From positions 124,001-188,000 of the forward strand of contig VZRS01012070.1 in NCBI GenBank assembly GCA_013398055.1: DNA of 64,000 nt. Direction: 5' to 3'. The notes under the pieces are model-generated. The model saw nothing but the letters and a program-made list of their open reading frames with translations, had not been told where the DNA came from and ran no database searches. This document shows, in pieces, positions 11,283 through 22,500 of the stretch (the first letter of the stretch is position 1; every line of letters begins with the position of its first letter). The position numbers and the translations under genes are program-made. This DNA comes from Ifrita kowaldi. Taxonomy: Eukaryota > Chordata > Aves > Passeriformes > Cinclosomatidae.

Positions 11283-12838
11283 ATCCCTCTGGAATCAGAT
11301 CTTTTAATGTTAAAGAAGAGAAAAAAAGGATGAATAATAATGATTTGAAGTTCCTCTGTTTCTCGGTGCCCTTCTGGAAATACTTAAGATAGGCTTGATT
11401 TTTTTTTTTGCTGAAAAACTTCAAACCACCAGGCATAAATTAGCACATAAGTAAATCCTCACAGAACTAGAATCTAAGTAGGTTGCACAGTGGAGAAATG
11501 TTTTGTAGCAATTTAGGCATGTTTCATAAAATGTCATCAGTGATTACCTGATATTCCATTGTGGCCTTCCTGCAACTGCTATTAGAATCTTTTGAACACA
11601 ACAGAACATGAGATAACAGGTAAAAATAAAATTCAGATTGAAAGATGGCAATGAAAACTGAACAGGCAAATGCAATCTACCTGAGACAATGAGGCCAGAT
11701 TTCTTGCTGATAATAATTCTGCATAGGAAAAACCATATGTGAGGGAACTGCAGCAGGGCAGAGCTATTAGCAAAAGTGCAGCTGTCTCGTGTTCAAAGCG
11801 GTCGTTGGGGTGATAGCTTCCAGTAACTGTCTAGGCATTCTCAAAGGAAATAGAGCATGTAGACCCAAGATCAAGACTTGGCAAGAAGAATTTCCCTGAT
11901 GAAGGTCAAAAATTGCATTACCATTACCTGGTACTTTACAGAAGAACATTTTACCTTGCACATGAGCAAAGGAATGACTGCTACTGTTGTTGCCAGAGAT
12001 ATTTTTGTGTATTGTGGAAATAGTCCCCTCATCCATTGAAGACAAGAGGAGTTTTACAGTTCAGGCCAGGAACGCTGGGCCTGATGTTAAAACAAGCCAG
12101 AACCTGCTTGCATTCTTGTTCAGCAGACCTGGACAGAACACAAAAAAATTTATTCCAAAGGAATAAATTGAGACTATTATTATTATTAATAATATTAATA
12201 GTGACATTAATGTCATAATCAATGATACTATAAGTATCCAATGGATCTTTTGCAAATACCTTATAAGCACTTGTACTAGAAGGAATGTTGCTGAAAATTA
12301 ACATATTTGCACTCTCTTTAGTATTCTTAGCAGGGTAAACTTCAAGCAAGTACCAGGAATTCAAGAGTAAATTTTCAACAGGCAGAATCATGATGCGTGT
12401 CCAATTTAAGATGCTTCAAAGGGCCCAATTTTCCAGATGACCAGTGCTCAGGTCTTCCTCAGAAATGCTTTAAGATGTCTTACTTCTGAAAATACAATCC
12501 CAGATTCCAAGAGCTAGGCTTGTTTATTCAGGGATTAGAAACTATTTTAAAAGCATTTGCATTTCTTGAGTCTCAATAGCTACACTTTAAGGCCCGTTTT
12601 ACATTAATATTTCAACATCTTAGTAAGTTGCCTAGTCCACAATTTTCTTGGTTCAAAAAGTCTTGAAGTAGGTGTGGGATGCTTCTTCCCCTAACTGAAC
12701 CCAAGCAATCATGCTAGAAATAAGAACCTTCCAGTTTCTCTGTATAATACGTGTGACTTCAAGAGCGCATTTCACAGATGCAAATAAAAACAAAGATGTC
12801 TTTTCCGCTTCACAAACCTCAATGCACATAATTGTTTT
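11283..12838. other. Unique AT-rich non-coding DNA, no gene seen
   Basis: It holds an ATT-rich stretch at 12174-12200 and a perfect palindrome next to it. The minus-strand frame of 120 codons at 12029-12391 is Asn/Ile-rich because of that composition and is not called. No repeat family is recognised. Confidence 0.6.
12202..12215. repeat. Perfect 14-bp palindrome
   Basis: TGACATTAATGTCA equals its own reverse complement and follows an ATT-repeat stretch. The ATTAAT core could attract homeodomain factors, but AT-rich palindromes of this size also arise by chance. Confidence 0.85.
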
Positions 12839-12840
12839 GC

Positions 12841-12974
12841 CTTCCTTCCTTCCTTCCTTCCTTCCTTCCTTCCTTCCTTCCTTCCCTCCTTCTCTCCTTC
12901 CCTCCTTCCTTCCTTCCTTCCTCTCTCCCTCCCTTCTTCCCTTTATTCCTCCCTCTCTTCCTCCCTTCCCTCTC
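12841..12974 (+). repeat. (CTTC)n microsatellite, degenerate 3' half
   Basis: Eleven uninterrupted CTTC units fill 12841-12884. A pyrimidine-only, imperfect CTTC/CCCT tract continues to about 12974, broken only by one A near 12944. The minus strand is a pure purine GAAG tract. Open frames of 80-107 codons through it (Pro/Ser/Leu-rich plus, Lys/Glu/Gly/Arg-rich minus) are artefacts. The pure core is likely length-polymorphic, and homopurine-homopyrimidine DNA can form triplexes. Confidence 0.98.
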
Positions 12975-14836
12975 ATTTTTCAGGATCTTCTCTCAGTTGA
13001 AAAGTTGCTTTGTTCTCTCTGAAATAATGATTTTTTTTTCAAGCAAAATACCAAGACCCTCAGGAATCTCTTAATGAATGAGACTTGAAACAGTATTTTG
13101 TCAAGCTAATTGCATGCTGTAAAAGATTCCAGGTTAAATCTGAAAATATATGTGGCTCGAGGTTGCAGTATTATGGATGAAACACTAAGAATGTCCTTCT
13201 TCATTATTACCTGGCTTATTTCTTTGAGCAAATAATAATAGTCTAATCATTGCCCTTGGATATACACTTGCAAGTCACTCTGAAGACAACAGGATTTTTG
13301 CCTGCATGTCCCAGGGCAAGGTTTTGCCCTATGTTTTCAGTGATAACGAGTATTTTAAGCCCATTTGTAATTAACAGTTCACCAAGAGGTTTTCTTTTTT
13401 CTTTCTTGTGGATAAACTGGTTAAAATGTCTAAAGTAATAGTGGAATATGTCATTCTGGCTGGCAGAAAGGCCAGTGTAGCAAAAGTGACAAGCTTTGGT
13501 TCCATTTTTTATTCATTATGAACATGGCTACATGCTGTTCATACATCCTTAGCTGTATGGCATGGGCACAGTATGGTGATAATCCTGTTGGGATTTAGTT
13601 TGTTCCTTGAGTGTGTAACAAAACGGAAAGATTTAAGTTGCATGTAATGAATCTGTGCAACTTTTTCTTGCTGGGTAATTCAAGCTATAATTTCATCATA
13701 ATAAGAGATTGAAAACCCGTTTTATCTACTGCATTACCTGTCTATCTTTGGAGTGTTTCCCACAGTGCATATGCTGAGGTTTTGATCAGCTTAATTTTAA
13801 ATGTCCCAGGTAATAGGACATCAAGAGTTCCCCTCTGCCATAACTGTTCTGTAAAAAACCCAGTATCAGGAACTTGCTTAGTTGTAAAATAGTGCATTTT
13901 TTTTATTTTCCATCATTAAACAATGTACAGTCCTATTGCCTGTGTGGGTACTTTTCAAGTGCTTTTGGGCTATAACTGTACCAGAACCTACTCCCAAACA
14001 CAGTTTTGTACCCCATTTGAGTGCCCACCCTTGCCCACAACCCATCCCTGGTCCCTGGTTGATGCCAAATGCCTGGGGCTGTCCCCAGTGTCCTGCTTCC
14101 TGGCTGGAGCCGTGGCATGGCCCCTGGCAGCCAGGACCTGTCCTGCCTTATGGCCATGCTATCCACAGGGTCTCATAGGTAAAATCCATCTCTGTGTGTG
14201 CTTGTTCTGTTACTGATACCCAGTGTAAGAGAATGGGATCATTACTATCTTGGGGATGAAGCTCTTACAACAGTTTGTTGACCTGTTTTGATCTTCACTT
14301 GAGGAAATGAGAAGACAATTGCTGTTGAACAGAGTCCTGCTGGGGGTCAAAATTTACAGGAGAAAATCAGAACCCCGGATTGTCAACACTCTCAGGAAAT
14401 GCCAGAGCACAGAGACCCAGACAGCAGATTCTGCAGCTCCCTCACACTCTTAGCCCAGAGGGACACCTTCACCTGGTGAGCAGAGCTGCTCCAGGGCCGT
14501 GCTGCTCTGGATTTCATGAAAACAATGCAGGCACAGTTCATTTAAGGCAAGATGTTAATTAGAGAATTGCCCCATAATTACACTTCCTGAGGCAGCTGCA
14601 CTCTCTTTGTGTGGCTCCAGACATGCCTTCGCTCTCTAGGGTGGCAGAAAAGATGGGTTTACCTCTCACACCATCTCCAAACAGGCTTTTGTATATCAAG
14701 TGTTGACCAGGTGATGAATCAATCCCACTGTGTAAATATTAAACAATATTAAGTAATAGGAAGAGAGTATAACCAAAGAAAGCTGCAGTATTGCCTAGAG
14801 GAATAAAATCTTTCAGTGGTAATGAAGGGAGAAATT
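12975..14836. other. Unique non-coding DNA, no gene seen
   Basis: Mostly AT-rich. A GC-richer patch lies at about 14010-14170, where overlapping frames of 77-97 codons on both strands appear. None looks like a known protein and CpG is scarce there, so no gene is called. Confidence 0.55.
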
Positions 14837-15319
14837 CTGACAAGACCTATCAAACTAGAGAAATTTGCAACACAATAACAGATTAGATTTATTTTAGACA
14901 AGTGCAAGGTAACCGACACTGGAAGGAACAGTTTAAAATACTGATACGTATTGATGGATTCAGAATAAGCTGTTATTTCTAAGGAAAATAGTTCTAGGCA
15001 TCATTACAGATAATTCAAAGAAGACATCTGCTGTGCATGAAGAAGTAGCAAATACGTTTGGCTGCATGGAAAAGGAGATGGTGAACAGCAAAGACAAAAT
15101 TATATAAAATGCTATTGTATACAACCTGCTCTACAGCATGTCCTTGCTTCAAATACTACATTTACTTTTGGTCAACTCAATTAAAGAGACTATGAGAGAA
15201 ACTGAAAAATATTTTGAGAAAGGCAAATGAAACTCATAAGAATCACAGGAGAATGTTTCAAATAGGGACAAAACAGAAAAGAACTAGATCTGTTAATTTG
15301 GTTAGGAGAAAAGCGATAA
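14837..15319 (+). mobile_element. Old CR1 LINE, 5' segment (before LTR insertion)
   Basis: A strongly diverged plus-strand CR1. CTGACAAGACCTATCAAACT then AGAGAAAT matches the CR1 'cttgacaaactggagaaat' block. TTTAGACAAGTGCAAGGT and CACTGGAAGGAAC match the following CR1 block. The later part (to 15319) is recognisable only by order and length. It resumes after the LTR at 15878 and ends in a clear CR1 3' terminus, so the two pieces were once one element. It carries no intact frame. Confidence 0.65.
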
Positions 15320-15877
15320 TGTCGTGGTTTAACTCCAGCTGGCAACTAAGCCCCACACAGCCAGTTGCTCATTTCTTCCCCAGTGGGATGGGGGAGAGCA
15401 AAAGTGAGGAAACTCGTGGGCTGAGATAAAGACAGCTAAATAGGTAAAGCAAAAGGCATGCACACACACGAGGAAAGCAAAACAAGGAGTTCATTCACCA
15501 CTTCCCGTGGGTAGGCAGGTGTTCAGCCATCCCCAGGAAAGCAGGGCTCCAGTATACATAACAGTGACTTGAGAAGACAAACACCATCGCTCACTCCAAA
15601 TACCCTTCTTCTTTCTTCTTCCTTCAGCTTTATAGGCTGAACATGGCACCATGTGGTCTGGAATATCAGCTGTCCTGGTTGTGTCGCCTCCCGGCTTCTT
15701 GTGCACCCCCAGCCTCCTCACTGCTGGGGGAGAGCAGAAAAGGCCTTGACTCTTTGTAAGCTCAACAGTAACTAAAACATCCCTGAATTATCAACACTGT
15801 TTCCAGTACAAAACTAAAGCCGAGCCCCATACCAGCTACTGTGAAAGAAATTGTCTATCCCAGCCAGCAACATCACA
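15320..15877 (-). mobile_element. Solo LTR of an avian endogenous retrovirus
   Basis: A complete LTR of 558 bp. On the minus strand it starts TGTGATGTTGCTGGCTGGGA and ends GTTAAACCACGACA, so it has TG...CA ends. The sequence agrees closely with an avian LTR type I know (conserved blocks: CAGTAGCTGGTATGGGGCT, AGTCAAGGCCTTTTCTGC, GCACAAGAAG, GGGAAGTGGTGAATGAACTC). A TATAAA box sits at 15634-15629 on the minus strand, and a degenerate poly(A) region lies near 15440. The flanks are GATAA (15315-15319) and GATAG (15878-15882), a target duplication with one mismatch that fits a 5-bp ERVL-like integration. No internal retroviral genes lie beside it, so it is a recombined solo LTR. It splits an older CR1. 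Confidence 0.92.
15629..15634 (-). promoter_or_regulatory. TATA box of the solo LTR
   Basis: TATAAA on the minus strand within CCTATAAAGCTG, at the position where this LTR type carries its core promoter. Present activity is unknown. Confidence 0.6.
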
Positions 15878-16224
15878 GATAGGAGAGAGCTCTCCAAAAC
15901 ACTATCTAGTGTAGAAAGAAAGCGAAGCATATAATACTGTCTCCATTTTTCTATAATGTAGGTATACTCAAAGAAGGTTCTAAAAGAACACAATGAAATA
16001 TCATTAGATTGGATATTAGCAAAAATTTCTTCACTAAAATGGTGACCAAGCAATGGAACAGCAAGTGAAGTGATGGAATCACCATCCCAGGAAGCATTCA
16101 AAAGATGTGTCGATGTGGTGCTTAGGGACATGGTTTAGTGGGAGACTTGGCGTTGCTGGCTTAATCTTTGGACTCAAAGAGCTAAAAGATCTTTTCCAAC
16201 CCTAATGATTCTATGATACCATGA
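15878..16224 (+). mobile_element. Old CR1 LINE, 3' segment (after LTR insertion)
   Basis: This continues the CR1 begun at 14837. Around 16005-16030, TTAGATTGGATATTAGCAAA then AATTTCTTCACT fits the CR1 consensus. So do GTGATGGAATCACCATCCCA, GATGTGTCGATGTGGTGCTT, AGGGACATGGTTTAGTGGGA and GATCTTTTCCAACC. The end is ATGATTCTATGATACC, a short form of the CR1 terminal 8-mers. Confidence 0.88.
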
Positions 16225-16779
16225 TCATTCATAAAATAGCCTGCAATGACCTGGGATGCAGGATGAAATTGCAACAAGAGTATTTAGGTGCTAATTATCC
16301 ATTAATGATAATGACTGTCATTTACAGGAGGGTCTCACAACAACTGCAGGAATGCTCTGGAAGTGCCTTACTATAAATAAGAGTAAGTCCCTTATCAGAA
16401 CAGGTGAAGAGGCAGGTTGGGCTAAAATTTTCCAAGTTCGGATAAGATACTAAGGTTTATAACATCTGTCACTAACCCACTGTTGTTAACAAAATTGAAA
16501 GGATGACACCATGACACACAGGATCTTAGAGTTTTGTTAACATAAAATTTTAGTCTGCAGCACTGAGCATCAGCCCTATCTACTAGACTAACTCCTGGGT
16601 CTACACAGATACCCCCAAGAAGCCCATAGCACCTCTGCCCCTCCATGATCCGTGCTCATTAATCTCTGTGGGACATTCTTCACTGGTTTTTAACCCACAA
16701 ATGAATTTTAAAAGGTCTTCCCTCCTTGTGAAAACTGGCAGTGAGGCTGAGGACAGAGGAAAATTAATTTCTGGGACCT

Positions 16780-17119
16780 CACAGAAATGTGGAAGATGAA
16801 ATTAAGGAAGAAACACATGCATATGTTGGGAAAGGGACATGTTAAAGTAAACATCTTAAACTGAATGATGTAGACAGAAAAAGGAGAAACATCTGAGAGA
16901 CAAAATGGTACAATGAAACAATAGAAAGGGTGAAGACAAAATGGAATAGAAAGAGACTGATAGGAAAAAGGAGTGGAAGGAAAAATTATAGCAGATTATT
17001 CAGAGGCCACAAGGAATATAAAGGCATAAAAATTTGAGGGAAAAGGAAGGTACGCAAGTACAGAAGCAGAGAGAAGAGGCAAAGGAAAGGAGACCTAGAA
17101 TTTAAAAAAAAAAAAAAAA
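16780..17119. repeat. Purine-biased stretch ending in A16
   Basis: The plus strand is dominated by A and G (many GAAA, AAGG and AGAGA words) for more than 300 bp and ends in a run of 16 A at 17104-17119. The run could be the tail of an old retrotransposed copy, but I see no matching upstream gene, so low-complexity drift is more likely. Confidence 0.55.
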
Positions 17120-17721
17120 GAAAAACATGTGAATAGACAGCTTGAAATTTGCTACAGAATAAGTAAGAAAGACTGTTTCTATAGAAATAGAAATACCAGC
17201 AAAGGTTGTGGAAAACCCTCTAAATGGCAGAAAGCAGATAGACTGAATTGAGGATGCATGGAAGGTGAAATCTGAGAGAGAAAAAACATGTACTGCCAAT
17301 GCCTTCCAGTGTGGGACAGAGATTGAAGCCTGCTCCAGCAGCCACCTCCAACTCAGAGTTTCTTCCGTGTAGAGGCAAAGTGAAAGATGCATAAAACCAT
17401 GATATAATAAATATACCTTAGTGGTAGAAATGTTGGGCAATTCATAATACAATGGATCTGAGAGCAAATTCTGCTAACTATCTTAGAAGAAATCGCATAT
17501 ATTCTAAATACTCTTGCCAATCCCCGGGAGAAATATACGTTCTGCAGAAGAACTCGAAGAATGGACCAGTCCATGATTTGTGTCCTTCCACAAAAATGTA
17601 AAGCTACTGCCTTGTACAAGTAAGTTCCAGTGCACTGCTATCTAGGAAGTGAAATTATTATAAATTAACTTTAGATAACTTTCAAAATTCTTTTAAAAAG
17701 CTCTTCGATGTCTAATAATTT

Positions 17722-17745
17722 TCATATCCTGATTTCAGGATATGA
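17722..17745. repeat. Perfect 11-bp inverted repeat, 2-base loop
   Basis: TCATATCCTGA (17722-17732) and TCAGGATATGA (17735-17745) are exact reverse complements around TT. It can form a short hairpin or present a dyad-symmetric protein site. No repeat family or terminator context is evident. Confidence 0.9.
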
Positions 17746-19469
17746 CTGCTACACAGGCCAGAGGAGCAAGTTCTATAATTTCACTGGCTTCCATTCCTTC
17801 CTGATATGTGATTTTACAATGCAGTTTTCCAAAACTCTGTGTCAGCCACTCTGGCTATTTCATACTCATATAAGGGCCTGAGATCCAAGAACAAGTAAGC
17901 CGGATATCTGTTCTCTTACCACTTGCTTCAAGGGGCAAGCAGGTTGGCAGGGAAGCTAGTCTAAAGGAGTAGATCTTGGAATTTCGGCCACATTCTTAGG
18001 AGATGTCACTGGTTTTTGTGACTTTCTAAAATTATCATTATCAATGTTACCTCCCTTGCCTTTTGCTTGCCCATTTAGGTAGTTAACAATTTCCTGCAAG
18101 GTATTCTACAGCATACAGTGCTTAAAGACATCTGGTCATGCTGCAGGGCAAGGATAGCAACCTACTAAAGGTAGTTGCTTCACTGTCCTTGGCTGTTACT
18201 TGCAATCTGCTTAGTTATTCACTACTCTCACTACACATCCTTGTCCTGGTCCAATAAAAGCACAAACATGAGATGTTCGGGTTTTTTCTATGTATTTAAT
18301 CAAAGGGTTTTTTTTTCCTGACCTCCTACTAAGCTTGTGATAGAGATTTATACTATAACTAGGTTGAAGTCAACAACTTCCTGTGAGCTTTTCAGCTTTT
18401 TCATTTCTTGCAGGTTAAGTGACTGTCAAAACCTCAGTTTCTAGAGATTATTTTTTGGTTCCTGAAGAGACTTCTGTCATCTCCATAATTTTTTTTTATT
18501 TTGCTTCATTTAAATTTTGCAACTAATTTTCAGACTGGAGCAATGAATAAACTTAGGACTGGATGGGGGTGGTAAGGGTTAAGAGACTTTTTTATTTCTA
18601 TCAGGTCCCCTTTCTACTCTGATTAATTTTCAGAAGTAGCAACCCTTCTTTGAGTTTCTAGTGTTGATGAAAAGGAGAAAAAAAAGATGGAAGAGACAAA
18701 AAGATGGAAGGAAGAGTAGGTTTAAAATGCATATCAGGAATGAAGTACTATCTATAATTTAATATTACTTAGTCTTTCTGCTCACAAATTTGGAAGAGTG
18801 ATTCAGTGTAGGCAATTTCTACAGGTCTTTGCCAGTGATGTCAGAGGCAATATTTTGCTGCTGCTTGTCCATTTCATCTGGGGCTGCCTTTTACTTCCCT
18901 CCTTTTTATATCCTGAACAGTAGCTCTGCAACCCCCATTCTAACCCCACACCTTGGCAGAGCAACATTTAATGGAAATGGAAGTGATAATGGGATTTACC
19001 TTCCCCACAATACTTAATTATCCATGAGATGTACAGCCAGGCTCACCTCCCTGGCCTTTCCCTTAGTTATACCTGACCATCCTGGTTAAACTCTTGTATT
19101 CCTGTCCCAACAGCTCTGCATTCTGTACTCAGCTTGGAAAGGGACGGATTTCTGTTGCTGTTCTCAGCAGTGGGGTATCTGATGCCCTGTGAGTCTCAAA
19201 TCATTTTTACCAGTGGCAAAATCCACCAGTGGCAAGATCAAATCCTCACAGACAATGAATTCATATCCACTGAATTTAACAGAGCTGCATTAGTGTTTAT
19301 AACTTCCTATCCTTTATCTGCACACCACTCACAGCATTATAACAACTGCTTTTGTGGCTCATTTTATATATGCTTGTTTATCATTCCCAAGAATAATTTG
19401 ATTTTATTCTTTGAAGACCATTCTCCTGTGGCATTTTCCCATTCAGATTCACCATTTAGCACTTATGGC

Positions 19470-19503
19470 TTCAGTTCAGCAAAGCACTTAAGCGCATGCT
19501 GAA
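19470..19503 (+). repeat. Relic of an ancient amniote interspersed repeat
   Basis: TTCAGTTCAGCAAAGCACTT then AAGCGCATGCTGAA matches a short motif I know from old repeats shared by birds and reptiles (a 'tcagcaaagcacttaagcacatgctta' core). Only the core is recognisable. Confidence 0.5.
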
Positions 19504-22500
19504 GCAAATGCATTTTAAACATGCAGAGACATATGTTGCTGATGTATCATTAGGACTTAATATTTCTATGGACACACTGCCTAGCAACCCAGCCCTGTTC
19601 CAGGAGTTGTGCTGCTGCTGCTTGTTGTGCTGCCACACAACAGAATGACAAACACTGTTCCCAGAAGCTTCCAGACCTGAGCTTTATATGCCCTATATCC
19701 CTTGAATGTGTAATGAATATTAACCTGTGTAACCACTGCATTGTGCTGAGGGTTATATGAGCTAAGGTAGCTCCCATTTCTTGATAGAGAAAATTAAGCA
19801 GCAAAACAGTTGTCAGTGTCAGCCTTTCTGTACCAGCACTGCAGCTGAGCCATTACCCCTCGTGGGCTTTATTTATTCTTCTGGATTTAGGTTTGGCAGC
19901 GATACCAAAGCACTGATTCCAGGACTCAACATGGAAATTGAACATTTTGTTGATCAAGAAAAAACATCTTGATGTGCTATATTGATTACATGACCGTAGA
20001 GGATTTTCAAGCTCTTAAATATGTGAAACAGCAGATAACAAATCAGTATTACGAAGAAGACCAACCATTATATTAAAATATCAATTTGCATCCCAGCATA
20101 ATTTTGTTTGTGCGTGGTTTATTCTGTTATGGATTTCTACTGCCTTTTTGTCAGTTAATCAGTCTCTTATGGTTTTGACAGTCACTCTGGAAAGCTTTAT
20201 TTTAATTCTGTCACAAGATGGGTTGAAAAGGCCATATTTGTTATGTAAGTTCTCACAAACTGGGCTTTGGAGACTCAGACTTATATCAGTGTTTTATATA
20301 TACTTCATCTTGTGCTCTCCTGACCCTGACAAGGCAAAGAAATAGTTTTAGATGCAAAATGTAGGGTAAGTTCCTCTTCCTGCCCTGCTTCCCAGCTTAT
20401 AATTGTCAAATGGGAATGGCTGTGTAAGAACATTATTCTGGGACAGCTCAGCTCCTAATTTGCTATGCCCAGACTGCCTTGTACACTCCAGCATTAGATC
20501 TGTCTAGTTGTTTAAATGTTAGGCTTATACCAAGAAGATATTCCATCCACTCTGGAGACCTCCACACATCTCTCTAAGGTCATTATTAGAGGCAGATCAA
20601 CAAATTAAAAAGCTTTTTTGTTTAATCCAGCATGTAAGCCTACTTAGCCAATTATGAGGATTTGATTGCACCCAATCTCATGTGATAATCACTGCTGGTC
20701 CATCTATTTTACACCCACAAGTTGTTACTACGAAAAAGTGCTGGGACCATCAGGCCTTTGGTCAGTTATGGTAAGGACCCTTCTGTGGTCCAGAGACCAA
20801 GGCAAATATCCTTGTTTTAGCTTGACCTGCAGATGTTTTTCAACAGATCTATTAAAACATTGCCTATATCCTTGTGTACACTGTCTCACACAATGAAAAC
20901 ACTCATTAGGATACTTAAGACGAAGATGCGCTCTTCTGCCTAACAAGGATGGTATTGCAGTCTCCTGGCTCCCATTATGCTTCAGGTGGGCTTTAACCCT
21001 GCCGAGACAATGCCTGTTCCCAAATCCCTGTTGCAGAACACCCAGGACTGCTTGCAGACACCACAGCCTTCCTGCACCAGCACTGCACACAGAAGCCTCG
21101 TTCACGTGTGAATGGCAGGCAACTGGATCTCTGTCAGGGATGAATTCCCAGATGCAGCTGCCACTTTCCCCACTAGCACCACGGGTGGAAGCCATTGCTT
21201 TTGCATTCCACTCCCCAGTCCTATTTCCTTTTGTAGATTCGGATGGTTTCTAATCAAATTCCTAAACTCATAACATTTAAACTGAATGTTTCTATCTTCC
21301 CAACACTGTTTTTCCATTATACTCCAGGATTTATTTCCTTTTTATCCTTTAAAAAGGCACCAAACACTTTGATATTTTTTAATGCTGAGACAGATAAAAG
21401 AAACTGATAGGCTTGAAACAGAAGCAGCAAGGAACCTTGAGAACAGTCTGGTCTTCAACACAAAAGAGAACGTGCTCTAACAAGTGCAACAAGAGCATCC
21501 AATTCACTAAAAGGCTTATTCTTCCCTTTTCCTTTCATCCAGAAGTAGCTGGTAAAGGCAGAATAGGAAAGAAGGCCCAGAAAAGCATACTAACCACAGC
21601 AGCCAAGAATCCCAAGGAAAGATTTTTGTCATGAATAAACATGAATTTGTTGTCTCCTGTTTGGCCTTTCTTTACGAAGCCTGAGTCATAAGCGTTTCTC
21701 AAATGGATAATTATTTGGAAACTAAAACTGCAGTTTGAAAATTACTCAAGCTTTTTGCAAATCCAGGTTGGATTTGCAGACTGCTTTAGCCAAAATGAAT
21801 AAAAGAAATGTGTAAGGGGGAGGGTAGGTAAAACTCAAATGTTTCAATTCAACATTTTTAACAAATGTATGATTTTTGTTTGTTTTAATCTTGAAGAGTG
21901 CTTTCAGATCAAGTGGAACAAAATTCTTATTATTTCCGCATTTTCCATTTCAGTTTTAAATAAAATCTTCATTTTGGAATGTTTTATCTGGGTGCAGAGG
22001 AAAATTGTAAGTATGTTTTGACAAGAATATTTTCTTTTTTAGTTTCAAGCTATTATCCTTTCCTCCTTTCAGTTACAGAATCAAAAATTTAGAACACTGG
22101 AACAAATCACAAAATGGTTTTGTGCAATCAGCAACTTTGCTTGACAGAGGCAGAGGACTGGAATAGCAAAGGGACAGATATTTATTAACAGAGGTTTCTG
22201 GAGTACAGTTATGTCTGGCACTTGAACTTGAGGAGCTTCAGAAACAGTGATACACACAGAAGAGACATGAGACTGGCATGGCATAAGCAACTTAATATCA
22301 GAGAGGGAACAGTATATTAGATCAGAGGCCTGCATAACAAAAGAAGTTCTGGTAATATAAATTAAGATGAACTGTCAAAGCTGAACCAAATCAGCTGGTA
22401 TAAAACCTAGGGAAAATCAAAGGTAATTTGTGTGGTTAAAAAAATGAGCGTTCCAAACCTGAGAGTACTTCTTCCAGACTTTATCAAGGACTGTGCAAGC

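Larger units (their letters stand above)
16225..19469. other. Unique AT-rich non-coding DNA, no gene seen
   Basis: It contains a purine-skewed block ending in an A run (about 16780-17119) and a perfect inverted repeat at 17722-17745. The minus-strand frame of 121 codons at 17102-17467 begins in the complement of the A run and is not called. No repeat family is recognised in the rest. Confidence 0.55.

Noticed and set aside
12653..13022. Low-complexity frames (Lys/Glu/Gly/Arg-rich minus, Pro/Ser/Leu-rich plus)
   Set aside because: Direct translation of the (CTTC)n microsatellite.
20728..21195. 155-codon minus-strand open frame, the longest in the window
   Set aside because: No signal peptide, domain or composition typical of a protein. 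It overlaps a plus-strand frame, and a frame of this size is expected by chance in 64 kb read six ways.
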